From positions 1-38,216 of the forward strand of contig JACNHV010000305.1 of the NCBI GenBank assembly GCA_014383445.1: a DNA stretch of 38,216 bases. The letters are read 5' to 3'. The notes under the pieces are model-generated. The model was not told the DNA's origin. It made no database searches and saw only the letters and a program-made list of their open reading frames with translations. The position numbers and the translations under genes were made by a program. Origin of the DNA: Candidatus Desulfobacula maris (GTDB lineage: Bacteria; Desulfobacterota; Desulfobacteria; Desulfobacterales; Desulfobacteraceae). Position 1 is the first letter of the stretch. Each line of letters begins with the position of its first letter. Positions 27,388-35,393 of the stretch are shown here, piece after piece.

Positions 27388-28522
27388 TCAAAAGTCCATT
27401 TATATCCATATCCCATTTTGTGTTAAAAAGTGTGATTATTGTGACTTTTTTTCTAAGACAAATCTTTTATTGATCCCGGCTTATATTAAAGCCCTTCAAA
27501 AAGAGATTGAAAAAAGATCAGACTCAAAGGAAAAAATCAACACTATATATTTTGGCGGCGGAACCCCATCTCTTCTACCGGTTAAAGATGTTGACATGCT
27601 TTTGCAGACCATTGGAGACAAGTTTTTAGTTTCCCAGGATGTTGAAATCACATTTGAAGTTAACCCGGGAACTATTAATTTAAATTACCTTAAAGAATTA
27701 AAAAACACAGGAATTAACAGGCTTAGCATCGGCGCCCAGTCATTTAACGAGGATAAGCTTAGATTTTTAAGTAGAATCCACACGGCCGGACAGGCAGTCC
27801 AAACGATTAAGGATGCAGAGACAGCAGGCTTTGACAATATCAGCATGGATTTCATTTACGGACTTCCTTTTGAAACCCCAAATATATGGGAAAAAGATTT
27901 AAAACAAGCGCTTGGGATGACACCATCCCACCTGTCCTGTTATATGCTCACAATTGAGCCTGGTACGGCCCTTGATGAACAATTGAAAAAAGGCCTGCTA
28001 AACGCCCTTGGCAGCACAGCAATGTCGACGATGTTTAAAAAAACTGCCATATTATTAACCCATAACAATTATGAGCATTACGAAATTTCCAATTTTTCAA
28101 GGGGCAGGCAGAACAGATCAAGACACAACTCAAAATATTGGGACATGACCCCTTACTATGGGTTTGGGACAGCAGCACACTCCTATGATGGAAAAACAAG
28201 ATCCTGGAATCCTAAAAATATAGACACATATATAACGGATTTGGATTCAGGCAGACTTCCCGTTGAAGACGGGGAGATTCTTACCAGAAACCAGAAAATG
28301 ATGGAAATGATCATGCTCAGGCTTCGTACCCTTGAAGGCCTGGATCTTGCAAAATTTCAGGCTTTATTTCACGACTCCTTTGAAAACAGATATAAAGATA
28401 TCCTGGAACGAATTTTTGCAGACTCCTTAGGGTTTATTAAAGATCAACGGTTTGCACTTACTCTGGAAGGGAAAATAAGACTGGATAGTATTGTTGAAAC
28501 CTTTGCTGAAAAGACTATTTAG
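27380..28522 (+). CDS. hemW: HemW-like radical SAM heme chaperone
   Basis: 380 aa, matching the usual ~378. N-terminus IYIHIPFCVKKCDYCDF has the CX3CX2C cluster plus the following CDF typical of HemW, then YFGGGTPSLL, EVNPGTINLNYL, GINRLSIGAQSFNEDKLR and the SMDFIYGLPFET segment. The C-terminal HemN-like domain carries RSRHNSKYWDMTPYYGFGTAAHSY. HemW proteins hand heme to apo-proteins; earlier called oxygen-independent coproporphyrinogen oxidase-like. The start is taken as TTG 27380, overlapping the previous gene; no strong ribosome binding site is seen, consistent with coupling. Its stop overlaps the selB stop by 4 bases (TTAG) on the opposite strand. Confidence 0.9.
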   Translation: MCDQKSIYIHIPFCVKKCDYCDFFSKTNLLLIPAYIKALQKEIEKRSDSKEKINTIYFGGGTPSLLPVKDVDMLLQTIGDKFLVSQDVEITFEVNPGTINLNYLKELKNTGINRLSIGAQSFNEDKLRFLSRIHTAGQAVQTIKDAETAGFDNISMDFIYGLPFETPNIWEKDLKQALGMTPSHLSCYMLTIEPGTALDEQLKKGLLNALGSTAMSTMFKKTAILLTHNNYEHYEISNFSRGRQNRSRHNSKYWDMTPYYGFGTAAHSYDGKTRSWNPKNIDTYITDLDSGRLPVEDGEILTRNQKMMEMIMLRLRTLEGLDLAKFQALFHDSFENRYKDILERIFADSLGFIKDQRFALTLEGKIRLDSIVETFAEKTI

Positions 28523-30438
28523 GCTTTTCGTCTCAACTGCCGAGTATCTCCCACCCTTATGGTCAGATTTATGGAATCAAAGTATTCAATTAAGGGGATG
28601 ACATATTTTCTGGACACCCCACAGGTTATATCCTTAAACTCCGGTGTGGTAATGGATTCTTTTTCTTTCAGGTATGCTGTCAGCTTTTGTTCAAGGTTAT
28701 TGATTTCTTTGGCATCAAAGTAAAGGTCATCTTTTGTTTTGACAATGGATTTCTCATCAATCAGCATATGGAGAACATCCATCGCAGTCTTTTTGTCCAG
28801 GTTAAGATCCTGACATATGGTCCGGAAGAAGGGGGGGGTCAAGCCGGATATTTGATAGATTCCTTTGATTTTTTCTTTTACTTCATGCTGATCAACCTGG
28901 AGCGCCACTTTGTGGGCAGATAATTTTACAATGTTTTTGTCAAGAACAATTAACTTTTCCCCGGACAGTTTTGTAAAAAGAATATTAAAAAACTTTGTGT
29001 CATCAATATATTGAAATTTGGATTTAAGTTCCTGGGTGGGCATGCCTTCTTTTAAAGGATTCCTGGCATGGTAGTCGGTTAGTTTTTGAATGAGTTTCTC
29101 TTTGAAATCATCAAAGACAGAACCATTGACAAATTTTTGGGCTTCTTTGTCGGTCAGGATGACCTGCTGTTTGGCAAGCATTTTCTGTAAAGTTGTATTT
29201 AGGCGTTTGTCCGGGATATTGGTCATGACACGCAGCTGGGAAAAGGACAGTCCCTGGTATCCTTTCAAGGATAGAAAGAATAAAATGATCTGTTCATTAT
29301 CACCCAGTACCAAGCTTTCCAGCCCCTGGATAACAGTTTTATCAAACAGCTTGTGCTTTTGGGAAGCTGGATTTAATATGGCTCCGCCGCCAATTGTTTT
29401 CACAGGTGAATAGCTTCTGATAACATATCTGTCATCCTTGATACAGCAGACAGGGGCTTCTAAGCGAAATTGAACACAAGAGTCATCTCCAGGCAAAAGC
29501 TCCTCTCTATCAAGCAGAATAAGATAACCCAGTATCTCACTGGTTCCTGAATGAAATCTTATCCTTGTTCTGTTTTTTGCCGGTTTTGCATTGCTTTTTA
29601 AATAAAGGAAATGGGCATCCACCATATAGCTTTCAATCAAAGTGTCAGGAGTAGACAGGATATCTCCCCGGCTGACTGTTTCTTTGTCAAGTCCTTGAAA
29701 GTTAATGGCTGTTCTGGTTCCAGGACCTGCCGTTTCAACACCTGAGCTGTGAACCTGGATCCCCCTTACTTTGGAGACAATCTGTTTGGGATAGACCATG
29801 ATGTCATTTCCAACACTGATACTGCCGGAAGCCAGGGTTCCGGTAATCACCGTGCCAAATCCTTTCATTGAAAAGACACGGTCCACGGGCAGCCGGAAAA
29901 TAGAGGAAAATTTTCTTTCGGGAATTTTGCTGCAGATGGTTTCAAGGGTTTTGATAAATTCATCCAACCCTTGATTTGTGACAGATGAAACAGGACAGAT
30001 CGGTTTGTCCTCAAGAAAAGTGCCCTGTACAAAATCATTGATATCATCAAGGGCAAGCTCTAAAAGATCTTCGTCCACCATATCTATTTTGGTCAAGGCC
30101 ACCATTCCATGTTCAATCCCCATGAGATTGCAGATTTCCATATGTTCTCTTGTCTGGGGCATGACACCCTCATCTGCTGCAATCACCATTGCGACCACAT
30201 CAATCCCACTGGAACCAGCCACCATATTTTTTACAAATTTTTCATGGCCCGGCATATCCACGATGCCGATATGCTGCCCATTGGGAAGATCAAGCCAGGC
30301 AAACCCCAGTTCAATGGTAATGCCCCTTTCCTTTTCTTCTTTGAGCCGGTCTGTTTCAATCCCTGTCAACGCTTTGACAAGGCTTGTTTTTCCATGATCA
30401 ATGTGACCTGCCGTCCCTAAAATTATATTTTTTTCCAA
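28519..30438 (-). CDS. selB: Selenocysteine-specific elongation factor SelB
   Basis: 639 aa from TTG 30438, chosen because GAGG lies 10 bases upstream and the protein then begins MEKNIILGTAGHIDHGKT as family members do; a reading from 30534 would add 32 unrelated residues. It carries Sec-tRNA to UGA codons marked by a SECIS. GTPase motifs: GHIDHGKT (11-18), DMPGHE and TKID; then two beta-barrel domains and a C-terminal series of winged-helix domains that bind the SECIS RNA (QGLSFSQLRV, and the SRKYVIPLIEYFD element near the end). The selenoprotein at 4.1 kb is a direct client. No selA, selD or selC is in the window. Confidence 0.93.
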   Translation of the reverse strand: MEKNIILGTAGHIDHGKTSLVKALTGIETDRLKEEKERGITIELGFAWLDLPNGQHIGIVDMPGHEKFVKNMVAGSSGIDVVAMVIAADEGVMPQTREHMEICNLMGIEHGMVALTKIDMVDEDLLELALDDINDFVQGTFLEDKPICPVSSVTNQGLDEFIKTLETICSKIPERKFSSIFRLPVDRVFSMKGFGTVITGTLASGSISVGNDIMVYPKQIVSKVRGIQVHSSGVETAGPGTRTAINFQGLDKETVSRGDILSTPDTLIESYMVDAHFLYLKSNAKPAKNRTRIRFHSGTSEILGYLILLDREELLPGDDSCVQFRLEAPVCCIKDDRYVIRSYSPVKTIGGGAILNPASQKHKLFDKTVIQGLESLVLGDNEQIILFFLSLKGYQGLSFSQLRVMTNIPDKRLNTTLQKMLAKQQVILTDKEAQKFVNGSVFDDFKEKLIQKLTDYHARNPLKEGMPTQELKSKFQYIDDTKFFNILFTKLSGEKLIVLDKNIVKLSAHKVALQVDQHEVKEKIKGIYQISGLTPPFFRTICQDLNLDKKTAMDVLHMLIDEKSIVKTKDDLYFDAKEINNLEQKLTAYLKEKESITTPEFKDITCGVSRKYVIPLIEYFDSINLTIRVGDTRQLRRKA

Positions 30439-30457
30439 TTGTAAAAAACCTCGGGTT

Positions 30458-30631
30458 CTATTTTTGTTTCTTTTTTCTGAAAAGCGCCATGCCATAGGCC
30501 AGGGCAACCAGAATGAATCCTGCGGCAACCCCATGGTAAATACCCAATTCCGGTCTGAACAACCGGATTAGGAATATACCAAATACAAGACCTAAAATTA
30601 GCCGGACAACAAATATTAAAAAAGCATTCAT
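30458..30631 (-). CDS. Small two-span membrane protein upstream of selB, 57 aa
   Basis: A short reading frame from ATG 30631 to TAG 30458-30460. It has a good ribosome binding site (AAAGGA, 8 bases before the ATG). The translation has two hydrophobic segments (residues 3-23 and about 32-51) separated by the polar turn RPELGIYHG, and ends in a basic tail (FRKKKQK), predicting two membrane spans with a cytoplasmic C-terminus. It ends 19 bases before the selB start, so it is probably the first gene of the selB transcript. I do not recognise a family. Whether it is functionally tied to Sec synthesis is unknown. Confidence 0.65.
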   Translation of the reverse strand: MNAFLIFVVRLILGLVFGIFLIRLFRPELGIYHGVAAGFILVALAYGMALFRKKKQK

Positions 30632-30827
30632 ATGCAAGTTCCTTTAATGAAATATTTATACGCAGAGATAATAGTCAAACAATACTTCAAGGTCAATGTA
30701 AAATATAGGTCATGGCCTGGGGCACCCAATAATTTTGATGAAATAAAAAAACCATGATTAAATTCGGCTGCATGAAAAAAGTATTGAAAAACAGATCAAG
30801 ATCTGATAGTTAAGGTGAGTTATTTGC

Positions 30828-30904
30828 GGTGGGTGTAGCTCAGTTGGTAGAGCACTAGGTTGTGGTCCTGGGAGTCGCGGGTTCAAGCCCCGTCACTCAC
30901 CCCA
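30828..30904 (+). tRNA. tRNA-His (anticodon GTG)
   Basis: Full cloverleaf: acceptor stem GTGGGTG (30829-30835) with CACTCAC (30894-30900, one G-U pair), the extra 5' G (30828) opposite discriminator C (30901) that is diagnostic for tRNA-His, D-arm GCTC/GAGC, anticodon GTG at 30862-30864, T-arm GTTCAAG, and genome-encoded CCA at 30902-30904. Just upstream is a small palindrome CAGATCAAGATCTG (about 30791-30804). Confidence 0.97.
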
Positions 30905-30939
30905 TTTTTTTAAAAGTTGTAGAAAGATTGTTCATTAAC

Positions 30940-30976
30940 ACCCGAAACTCAAAAGCCTTGAGATTCGGGTTTTTTT
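30940..30976 (+). terminator. Intrinsic terminator after tRNA-His
   Basis: ACCCGAA-A-CTCAA (30940-30952) pairs with TTGAG-A-TTCGGGT (30958-30970) around AAGCC, with a single A-A mismatch, followed by a run of T to 30976. Confidence 0.9.
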
Positions 30977-31021
30977 GATTATGGAGAAAACCAAAATTCA
31001 TTGAGGAAGGAGATAGTCAAA

Positions 31022-31651
31022 ATGTTCTCAACCAAAAAAGTTCTTATAATATTTATTTTTCTGGGCCTGCTTTTAATTCCCAGTCTTGTTTTTTCTGAAG
31101 ATCTATCCAAGGATCTAAAACAAGGGCTATATGCTCAATTTGATACCAGTAAAGGACAGATTATTGCCGTCCTCTATTATAAACAGGTCCCAATAACAGT
31201 CATTAATTTTGCAGGACTGGCTCTTGGGACAATCGCTTCGAACCAGAATCCTTCAAAAAAATATTATGACGGGATTGTTTTTCACAGGGTGATCAAAGAC
31301 TTTATGATTCAGGGCGGTGATCCCACAGGAACGGGCAGGGGAGGACCTGGCTATAAGTTTCCTGATGAGTTTGTGGATGAATTAAAACATGATTCCCCAG
31401 GGATTCTTTCCATGGCCAATGCAGGGCCCGGAACCAATGGCAGCCAGTTTTTCATTACCCATATAGCCACTCCCTGGCTTGACAATAAACATACCGTTTT
31501 TGGAAAAGTGATTAAAGGTCAGGATGTGGTTAATAAGATTCAACAAGGGGATAAAATTAATGCCTTAACCATTATCAGAATAGGAAAAGATGCCCTGGCC
31601 TTTAAAACTGATCAGGCAAGTTTTGATGCTGCTTTAAATAAAATTAAGTAA
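31022..31651 (+). CDS. Secreted cyclophilin-type peptidyl-prolyl isomerase
   Basis: 209 aa from ATG 31022, which has GGAAGGAG 9 bases upstream; a TTG seven codons earlier is less likely. An N-terminal signal peptide (KK, hydrophobic stretch to about residue 24, probable cleavage after LVFS) points to the periplasm. The rest is a single-domain cyclophilin: [19 protein letters not shown] with the catalytic Arg, [13 protein letters not shown], and [14 protein letters not shown]. It catalyses cis-trans proline isomerisation during folding of exported proteins. It lies between tRNA-His and the convergent mtgA, with an 8-base gap to the latter. Family assignment is secure. Confidence 0.93.
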   Translation: MFSTKKVLIIFIFLGLLLIPSLVFSEDLSKDLKQGLYAQFDTSKGQIIAVLYYKQVPITVINFAGLALGTIASNQNPSKKYYDGIVFHRVIKDFMIQGGDPTGTGRGGPGYKFPDEFVDELKHDSPGILSMANAGPGTNGSQFFITHIATPWLDNKHTVFGKVIKGQDVVNKIQQGDKINALTIIRIGKDALAFKTDQASFDAALNKIK

Positions 31652-31659
31652 ATCCTTTT

Positions 31660-32358
31660 CTAAAGCTGTGGCATCAGGGCCATGTCTTTCATGATTTTCG
31701 CCTGCCGAAGCCGAACATAGGGGCTGGGGTTTTTAACAGACCATCTGTGCGGGTTCGGCAGAATTGCTGTCATTAAGGCAGCCTGCGAAGAACTCAGCTG
31801 CTGAGCGCTTATTGAAAAATATTTTTGTGCGGCTGCCTCGGCACCAGTGACACCTGTCCCCCAATCTACTGTATTTAAATACATTTCAAGAATTCTGTGT
31901 TTGTCCCAGAAGAGTTCAATTAAAACAGTGTAATACATCTCTGCTATTTTTCTGAACACGCTTTTGCTGGATAACAAAAACACGCTCCTGGCAGTCTGCA
32001 TGCTGATGGTACTGGCTCCCCGCAATTTTTTTCTTTTGATCAGGGTTTTTAAAGCATTTTTTATTTCATTGAAATCAAACCCGTTATGGGATAAAAACCG
32101 CTGGTCTTCAGCCGCAATAACAGCCTTTCTCAGATGGGGTGATATGTACTCAATTTTTTTAAAGATATATTTCGAGCGCCTTTCAGGCTGTTTTTTAATG
32201 ATGGCGTCTGCCCATTCCCATGCCACATTAGGGGTAAGTGGCGGGTTAATGAATTTGAGCGCCAGAACCTGAACAATCGTAAAACAAAACAGAAATAGCA
32301 CAATTACAAATAGTGTTTTCCAGATCCAGGAGGCATTTTTTTTTCTCTTTTTTTTCAT
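31660..32358 (-). CDS. mtgA: Monofunctional biosynthetic peptidoglycan transglycosylase
   Basis: 232 aa, near the 242 of E. coli MtgA. It polymerises lipid II into glycan strands at the periplasmic face. Single N-terminal membrane anchor (about 11-33) after a very basic start (KKKRKK), then a GT51 domain: AAEDQRFLSHNGFD with the catalytic Glu84, RGASTISMQTARSVFL, the second conserved Glu in RILEMYLNTVDWG, and GAEAAAQKYF. No transpeptidase domain follows, which separates it from class A PBPs. It stands as a single gene convergent with the cyclophilin gene. Confidence 0.93.
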   Translation of the reverse strand: MKKKRKKNASWIWKTLFVIVLFLFCFTIVQVLALKFINPPLTPNVAWEWADAIIKKQPERRSKYIFKKIEYISPHLRKAVIAAEDQRFLSHNGFDFNEIKNALKTLIKRKKLRGASTISMQTARSVFLLSSKSVFRKIAEMYYTVLIELFWDKHRILEMYLNTVDWGTGVTGAEAAAQKYFSISAQQLSSSQAALMTAILPNPHRWSVKNPSPYVRLRQAKIMKDMALMPQL

Positions 32359-32526
32359 TTCACTTTTGGGTTCTACTTTTAAAGCAGATTGTTGTCAATA
32401 GAAAGACGGGCCAGCCTGACCGTTGATTTTCATGATGGTGAATATGTGTTTATGGCATTAAAGATGCAACAGACCATTGCAGAAAATATTTCATTGTGCT
32501 ATCTAATATCGTCTTCATGACCCTGT

Positions 32527-32603
32527 GCGCCCGTAGCTCAGCTGGATAGAGCGCTGGACTTCGAATCCATAGGTCGGGGGTTCGAATCCCTCCGGGCGTG
32601 CCA
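32527..32603 (+). tRNA. tRNA-Arg (anticodon TCG)
   Basis: Acceptor stem GCGCCCG (32527-32533) pairs with CGGGCGT (32593-32599, one G-U); D-arm GCTC/GAGC; anticodon TCG at 32561-32563; T-arm GGGGGTTCGAATCCCTCC; discriminator G and encoded CCA at 32601-32603. The first anticodon-stem pair is a C-U mismatch, the rest is regular. The 3' portion is duplicated at 35.4 kb. Confidence 0.96.
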
Positions 32604-32637
32604 CTGATACCAAGGATTTTCGGTTTTTGATGGGAAC
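32557..32637 (+). repeat. Direct repeat copy 1: tRNA-Arg 3' part plus downstream (putative att site)
   Basis: Begins in the anticodon arm of the intact tRNA-Arg, runs through its 3' end and 34 bases beyond. It aligns with 35394-35475 in the same orientation. By hand count about 69 of 82 aligned columns are identical, including the first 19 without a difference. Confidence 0.85.
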
Positions 32638-32694
32638 TTTTTTTTGGGATTTTTCAAATACCTTAGTATTTATTACAAAAGACCAAAGGAGTGA

Positions 32695-33861
32695 ATGAAA
32701 AGATCAATAAAACCCATCGCAATAGGTATCCTGTGCCTATTAGCAGTGTTCCAGATGGATGTGTGCGCTCAAGAGTCCTACGAAACAAAGCCGATAACAA
32801 ATAATGGCAAAAAGTGGCGCATCGGATATCTTGAAGGTGGCCCTTATGCCAATTATCAGTCGATTTTAAAGTCTGTTACCGCCAGTTTAATGGATTCAGG
32901 CTGGTTACAACGTGCACCAATTCCAGAATGTCAGGATGAAAGCGAAACCAGGACTTTATGGAACTTTCTTTCCACAAAAATTCAAAGCGATTACCTCGAG
33001 TTCCCTTCTGATGCCTATTGGACCTTTGAATGGAAAGATGCAGAACGTGAAAAATTAAAACAAGACACAATAAAACGATTAAAGAACAATAAAGATATTG
33101 ATCTAATGCTTGCTTTTGGTACATGGGCCGGCCAAGACCTTGCAAATGATCAACACAACACCCCTACAATTGTATTATCTGCTTCTAACGCAATTCAATC
33201 AGGCATTATAAAAAGCGTTGAAGATTCTGGATTTGATCACTTACATGCCTGGATAGACCCTAATAAAACTGAACGGCAGCTTCGCCTTTTCCATGAAATC
33301 ACAGGCTTCAAAAGATTGGGTCTAGCCTATGAGAATAGTTCAAATGGGCGATCATATGCTTCATTAGAAGATATAATGAAGTTATCCCTGGAACTTGGTT
33401 TTCAAGTAATTGAATGTCATCTGCCAATAGATCATGGAAGTGGCAATGAGGGAACAGAATTAATCAAATGTCATGAACAGCTTGCCCCCAAAATTGATGC
33501 AATATATATAACGGATTATGCCGGGTTATCAGAAAAGAGTATCACAAAACTTTTGTCTCCTTTGTTCAAATACAAGGTGCCGATGTTTGTCCAAACAAGG
33601 TATGATCTGGTAAAAAATGGGATTTTGATGGGGGCGGCCAGATCTGAGTTTAAAGCTGACGCAAAATTTTATGTCCAAACTTTTGCCAAAATATTAAATG
33701 GTGCAAAACCAGGAGATCTTCCCCAGAAATTTGAAAGCCCCCTTAAAATAGCAATTAACCTGGAAAGTGCAAAAAAAATCGGGTTCCGATTCCCACTTGA
33801 CATCTTGGCTGGTGCCTTTGAAATGCATGAAACCATTGAAAAACCAGAAAATGAAAAATAA
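32695..33861 (+). CDS. Periplasmic substrate-binding-like protein (ABC_sub_bind type)
   Basis: 388 aa from ATG 32695 with AAGGAG 4 bases upstream. An N-terminal signal peptide (KRSIKP, hydrophobic 8-20, ending VCAQ) exports it. The mature part begins WRIGYLEGGPYANYQ and has the two-lobe layout of type I periplasmic binding proteins: LMLAFGTWAGQDL, TIVLSASNAIQSGII, RLGLAYENSSNGRSYASL, AIYITDYAGLSE and a late VPMFVQTRYDLVKNGILMGAARSE. This matches the COG2984-like group. No ABC permease or ATPase is adjacent; the next gene is the stub of a membrane sensor, so it probably served as a ligand sensor subunit. It lies inside the tRNA-Arg-bounded island. Confidence 0.75.
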   Translation: MKRSIKPIAIGILCLLAVFQMDVCAQESYETKPITNNGKKWRIGYLEGGPYANYQSILKSVTASLMDSGWLQRAPIPECQDESETRTLWNFLSTKIQSDYLEFPSDAYWTFEWKDAEREKLKQDTIKRLKNNKDIDLMLAFGTWAGQDLANDQHNTPTIVLSASNAIQSGIIKSVEDSGFDHLHAWIDPNKTERQLRLFHEITGFKRLGLAYENSSNGRSYASLEDIMKLSLELGFQVIECHLPIDHGSGNEGTELIKCHEQLAPKIDAIYITDYAGLSEKSITKLLSPLFKYKVPMFVQTRYDLVKNGILMGAARSEFKADAKFYVQTFAKILNGAKPGDLPQKFESPLKIAINLESAKKIGFRFPLDILAGAFEMHETIEKPENEK

Positions 33862-33900
33862 AAGTGTTCCCAATAGTTTTGTCAATAACAGAGAGGATAG

Positions 33901-34056
33901 GTGTTTAAAACCATAAGATCAAAAAATACTTATTTTTATTACTGGCCTTATGGCTGTCACTTCAATGACGTTCATATTTATTACCACAAAGAATTATCAG
34001 ACAGAAATAAGCGATCAGCATTATAACCTGGCCAAAGAGACAATTACCTCAACAAT
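33901..34056 (+). pseudogene. 5' stub of a membrane sensor/chemotaxis-type gene, frameshifted and cut
   Basis: After GAGAGGAT, a GTG at 33901 begins FKTIRSK; one extra A in a run of six (33921-33926) shifts the frame. Removing it gives ILIFITGLMAVTSMTFIF, ITTKNYQTEISDQHYNLAKE and TITST, an N-terminal membrane span followed by a periplasmic helix typical of Cache-type sensors or chemoreceptors. The match stops abruptly at about 34055, where transposase sequence begins. It would have been the partner of the binding protein encoded just upstream. Confidence 0.6.
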
Positions 34057-34374
34057 ATGGCCTATAATATTCTTGCCGGTGGCACCTGCCTCCAGAATAT
34101 TGAATTGTTGAGAAATGACAATGTCTGGCTGAATGCTCTTGTCGCACAGATAATCCCTGATCCGACAACGGCAGGAGACTTTCTGCATAGATTCTCCCAG
34201 GAAGATATCATTGATTTGATGGATGTGAAAAACACCATCCGCAAAAGGATATGGGAAAAACAGCCAGAGAATTTCAAGAAAGAGGCCCTCATCAATATTG
34301 ACGGCACCAACGAAACCTTCGGTAATTGCAAACAGGGAATGGACATCTCTTACAATGGCAAGTGGGGTTCATGA
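34057..34374 (+). pseudogene. IS1380-family transposase fragment
   Basis: 105 codons. The translation carries hallmark IS1380 transposase blocks in order: YNILAGGTCLQNIELLRND, IPDPTTAGDFLHRFS (the DPTTAGD motif), NTIRKRIWEKQPENF, ALINIDGT and CKQGMDISYNGKWG. These correspond to an N-terminal-to-central portion of a protein that is normally over 400 residues; the catalytic remainder is missing after the stop at 34372-34374. No terminal inverted repeats of a whole element were found. The fragment abuts the sensor stub, so an insertion followed by deletion is the likely history. Confidence 0.8.
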
Positions 34375-34434
34375 TGTTTTAATGAATGAGATTGGATAGT
34401 ACTCTTGCACGATAAAAAAGGGACCCATAGTTTC

Positions 34435-34815
34435 TTAATCTGTATTAATTATAGCCCGTTCCTCTTCATTCGGCAGATCAATTTTATGTGTGTGGCATTT
34501 TCCTTTAATTAAAGCGCTTTTTTCAATTTGGATAGCTGGCGCCTCGATATCACCATAAATTTTTGCAGATTTATATACATGGATTTTATTCTCAGCGGAC
34601 ATTTTACCAAATATTGTTCCATGAACATTAACCTCTGAGGCATGAATATCAGATCTTATAGTTGCATCTTTGTCGATAGTAACAGTTCCTTCTCCATAAA
34701 TTTTTCCTTTAAAAGCTCCTTGTATTAATAGAGTTCCAAAGAATTTTATATTCCCTTCGAAATCTGAATCTTTTCCTAAAATAGTATTTGAAGTTATTAT
34801 TTCTTTCTTTTTCAC
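34435..34815 (-). CDS. Bactofilin
   Basis: 126 aa. A short basic N-terminus (MKKKEIITSNTILGKDSDFEG) is followed by a repetitive right-handed beta-helix pattern in which hydrophobic residues and Gly recur every few positions (GTLLIQGAFKGKIYGEGTVTI, then DIHASEVNVHGTIFG, then KIHVYKSAKIYGDIEA), and a short C-terminal tail. This is the DUF583/bactofilin architecture and length. Bactofilins polymerise without nucleotide into cytoskeletal filaments that position cell-wall enzymes or other partners. No linked peptidase or cell-wall gene is adjacent; it lies inside the tRNA-bounded island, opposite in strand to the remnants upstream. Confidence 0.88.
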   Translation of the reverse strand: MKKKEIITSNTILGKDSDFEGNIKFFGTLLIQGAFKGKIYGEGTVTIDKDATIRSDIHASEVNVHGTIFGKMSAENKIHVYKSAKIYGDIEAPAIQIEKSALIKGKCHTHKIDLPNEEERAIINTD

Positions 34816-34946
34816 TTTAAAAACCTTTATTGTTTAATGATGGTGTATTATACAAATATCAATTCAAAACTTAGTTGTAAAACAATAAGATTTCAGAACA
34901 TAAAAGGTTTTACATATTTTTGATAAACCGTATTCAAATATATGAA

Positions 34947-34978
34947 CGTGAAACGATACCATACGCCATCCTTTCACG
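34947..34978. repeat. 7-bp inverted repeat upstream of bactofilin
   Basis: CGTGAAA (34947-34953) and TTTCACG (34972-34978) with an 18-base spacer. It lies about 130 bases upstream of the bactofilin start (minus strand), so an operator or part of the hairpin cluster that follows is possible. Confidence 0.45.
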
Positions 34979-34999
34979 CTAATGTTAATATATAAAAAC

Positions 35000-35303
35000 C
35001 CCGGCAGCCGGGCAGCCATTCCCCCACGCTACGTGGATACTTAAAGGTATAAATAACCCTTGTTAAAACAATTCTACGCAATGTCCGGAGCAAAAAAACA
35101 GGGATACTTCATTAAATGGCCGTACAGACTTTAAACAAGACAGGTGAACGGCATGCTTAAACAGGTCAGAGCGCTGCGGAAAACCGCATTACTGCATATC
35201 GCAAGATCTGGCGCTTCGGAAAGATGACCTGGAACCGATACTTGATCTCAAGCTATGCCGTTCACCCGCAGTTATTTTATTCCTTTATCTTTAAGTATGT
35301 CAA
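35000..35303. repeat. Nested inverted-repeat element (multi-hairpin), non-coding
   Basis: In the 729-base gap between bactofilin and modF. From left to right: hairpins CCCGG/CCGGG (35000-35012) and CCACG/CGTGG (35024-35036); outer arms ATACTTAAAG (35037-35046) with CTTTAAGTAT (35289-35298) and AAATAAC (35051-35057) with GTTATTT (35271-35277). Inside are GGTGAACGGCAT (35143-35154) with ATGCCGTTCACC (35255-35266), CAGGTCA (35162-35168) with TGACCTG (35225-35231), AGCGC with GCGCT (35211-35215), and a tetraloop hairpin TGCGG-AAAA-CCGCA (35175-35188). The arms are properly nested, so the whole can fold as one long branched structure. No plausible gene spans it. Confidence 0.8.
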
Positions 35304-35393
35304 GAAGGTGTGTTTTTATTTTTCCTGCAAATATCTTTTCCAGGTCTCCCACTCTTCACTTTTTTAAAGGAGTTTAGGAAACTTGAAGGTCCT

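Noticed and set aside
30785-30812. Promoter of tRNA-His (TTGAAA with a 17-base spacer)
   Set aside because: The -10 position reads TAGTTA, only a poor match; the real promoter cannot be chosen by eye.
35143-35266. Integron attC site
   Set aside because: The arms lack the expected core-site sequences (RYYYAAC and GTTRRRY) and there is no integron integrase or cassette array.
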